From Simiduia curdlanivorans (GTDB taxonomy: Bacteria; Pseudomonadota; Gammaproteobacteria; Pseudomonadales; Cellvibrionaceae): a DNA stretch of 64,000 nt. Positions 62,575-64,000 of this stretch are shown in pieces. The notes below the pieces were generated by a model. That model had not been told where the DNA came from and ran no database searches. It saw nothing but the letters and a program-made list of their open reading frames with translations. Numbering within the stretch: position 1 is the stretch's first letter; each line of letters begins with the position of its first letter. The stretch lies in NCBI RefSeq assembly GCF_030409605.1, contig NZ_JAUFQG010000004.1, positions 2,529,001-2,593,000 on the forward strand, written 5' to 3'. The position numbers and the translations under genes were made by a program.

Positions 62575-64000
62575 ATGCGGCTTAAATGTATCAAGCTGGC
62601 CGGGTTCAAATCCTTCGTGGACCCAACCACCGTAAACTTCCCGTCTAACCTAGGCGCCGTGGTCGGCCCTAACGGTTGTGGCAAATCAAACATTATTGAT
62701 GCCGTGCGCTGGGTGATGGGTGAGTCTTCCGCGAAGAACCTGCGCGGCGAGAACATGACCGATGTTATTTTTAACGGCTCGGCCGGCCGCAAGCCGGTGG
62801 GGCAGGCCTCCATCGAATTGGTATTCGATAACTCGGAAGGCAAGTTGCTGGGCGAGTACGCCAGCTATGCCGAAATTTCTATCCGCCGTAAAGTCACCCG
62901 CGATGCGCAGAATTTTTACTACCTGAACGGCAACAAGTGCCGGCGCCGCGACATTACCGATATCTTCCTAGGCACCGGCCTAGGCCCGCGCTCTTACGCG
63001 ATTATCGAGCAGGGCATGATCTCCCGTTTGATTGAGGCGCGGCCGGAAGACCTGCGTATTTTTATCGAGGAAGCGGCCGGTATTTCTAAGTACAAAGAGC
63101 GCCGTCGCGATACCGAAAACCGCATTCGCCGCACCCATGAAAATCTCGAGCGCTTAACCGATATTCGCGACGAATTAGAGCGCCAAATATCGCGCCTCGA
63201 GCGCCAAGCCCAAGCGGCGGAAAAATACGGCGAGTACAAAAAAGAAGAGCGCGAGTTAAAGGCGCAATTGCAGGCCTTGCGCTACCGCGTGTTGGCGGAA
63301 CAGGTGGCGGTAAAACGCACGGCGATTCGCGAGCTGGAAGTGGATGTTGAAGCCTTCGTATCGGCGCAAGTGAACAAAGACACGCTGATAGAAAAGTACC
63401 GCGTGCAATACACCGAGCTTGGCGACAAGTTTAACGAAGTGCAGGGCCGTTACTACGCCATTGGTTCAGACATTGCCCGCATCGAACAGACTATTACCCA
63501 CACCCAAGACCGGGTGCGCCAATTAACTGTCGACCTAGAGCAGACCCGACGCGACTGCAAAGAAGCGGAAGAGCACCTGCGTTTGGATGCCGATAAAGCC
63601 GAGGGCTGGCAGGCCGAGCTACTGGAAATTGAACCTGAGTTAGAAATGGTGCAATCGGCCGGTGACAACTCCGGCGAGTTGCTGTTGGAAGCTGAAGAGC
63701 AGATGCAACAGTGGCAAATGGAGTGGGACGAGTTTAACCAAAGCGCCTCCGAGCCACGGCAAAAGGCCGAAGTTCAGCAGTCACGCATTCAGCACTTAGA
63801 GCAGGTGCAATCGCGTTTGCTCGAGCGTATTCGCAAACTGGATGACGAAAAGTCACAACTCACCGCCGGCGATGTGGAAGAAGAAATTGCCGAGCTGAGT
63901 GAGCAGTTGTCTGAGCTCGAATTAGACGGCGAAGAAAAGCGTGGTCGCAATGAACAAATCGGCGACGACATCAACGAACTGCGCGAAGCCAATAATCACA
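62575..64000 (+). CDS. smc: Chromosome segregation protein SMC, 3'-truncated by the window
   Basis: The frame is open from ATG 62575 to the end of the window (475 codons). MRLKCIKLAGFKSFVDPTTV and the Walker A GPNGCGKSN (31-39) open the ATPase head. DVIFNGSAGRKPVG, GTGLGPRSYAIIEQGMI and the FIEEAAGISKYKERR block follow. From about residue 170 on it is a long coiled-coil arm rich in Glu, Arg and Gln. SMC dimers organise and separate the chromosome with ScpA/ScpB. The hinge and C-terminal head lie beyond the window. Confidence 0.97.
   Translation, partial: MRLKCIKLAGFKSFVDPTTVNFPSNLGAVVGPNGCGKSNIIDAVRWVMGESSAKNLRGENMTDVIFNGSAGRKPVGQASIELVFDNSEGKLLGEYASYAEISIRRKVTRDAQNFYYLNGNKCRRRDITDIFLGTGLGPRSYAIIEQGMISRLIEARPEDLRIFIEEAAGISKYKERRRDTENRIRRTHENLERLTDIRDELERQISRLERQAQAAEKYGEYKKEERELKAQLQALRYRVLAEQVAVKRTAIRELEVDVEAFVSAQVNKDTLIEKYRVQYTELGDKFNEVQGRYYAIGSDIARIEQTITHTQDRVRQLTVDLEQTRRDCKEAEEHLRLDADKAEGWQAELLEIEPELEMVQSAGDNSGELLLEAEEQMQQWQMEWDEFNQSASEPRQKAEVQQSRIQHLEQVQSRLLERIRKLDDEKSQLTAGDVEEEIAELSEQLSELELDGEEKRGRNEQIGDDINELREANNH

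Overview
The window is a gammaproteobacterial chromosome segment. The gene order gltA / sdhCDAB-sucAB-lpd-sucCD, the imuA-imuB-dnaE2 cassette, LapG and the flagellar FliK fit the Pseudomonas/Cellvibrionales side of the class. I favour a marine Cellvibrionales-like bacterium, but this is inferred from gene content only. Most genes have moderate GC and many T/G-ending codons. The stretch at about 54.9-59.6 kb is clearly AT-richer.

Layout. 1-5 kb: end of a cyclophilin gene, a TSUP transporter, the RbgA/YlqF GTPase, a LapG-type protease and a chemotaxis receptor with a sigma-28-like promoter. 5-16.6 kb: a complete minus-strand TCA block (sdhCDAB, sucA, sucB, lpd, sucC, sucD) with structured leaders before sucA and sucC, divergent from gltA (17-18.3 kb). 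18.5-22 kb: msrA, a two-domain sulfurtransferase, fliK and an FlhB-C-like gene. 22.2-27.6 kb: cytochrome c maturation genes ccmABCDEFG. Their partners ccmH and ccmI lie only at 60.6-62.4 kb, followed by smc, which runs off the window.

The 33 kb between ccmG and ccmH is mixed and partly accessory. It holds an Anr/FNR-box-driven 47-residue membrane protein, a 2OG-Fe(II) oxygenase, a large 7TM hybrid histidine kinase, an ECF sigma factor with a membrane partner, an amidohydrolase, a CPBP protease, an acetyl-CoA hydrolase/transferase-like enzyme, a zinc phospholipase C/P1-nuclease-like protein, a TPR-methyltransferase, a DUF3429-DCC-SDR operon and MarC. It also holds an orphan protein with a putative Cys-His-Asp triad, the SOS-regulated imuA-imuB-dnaE2 mutagenesis cassette, a MerR/quinone-reductase pair, an atypical SRAP protein, and YceI (one intact copy, one decayed remnant).

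54.9-59.6 kb looks like a polymorphic-toxin locus. A 525-residue toxin is followed by three small candidate immunity genes, and between these lie decayed pieces of other toxins, one a copy of the main toxin N-terminus and one a frameshifted C-terminal domain. Next to it is a gene for a 42-residue secreted peptide whose mature form contains C-D-W-W-W-W and a second cysteine. 59.4-60.3 kb holds a cloverleaf-like extragenic repeat and an array of structured repeat units that carry copies of the tRNA-Asp 3' end, just downstream of tRNA-Val and tRNA-Asp.
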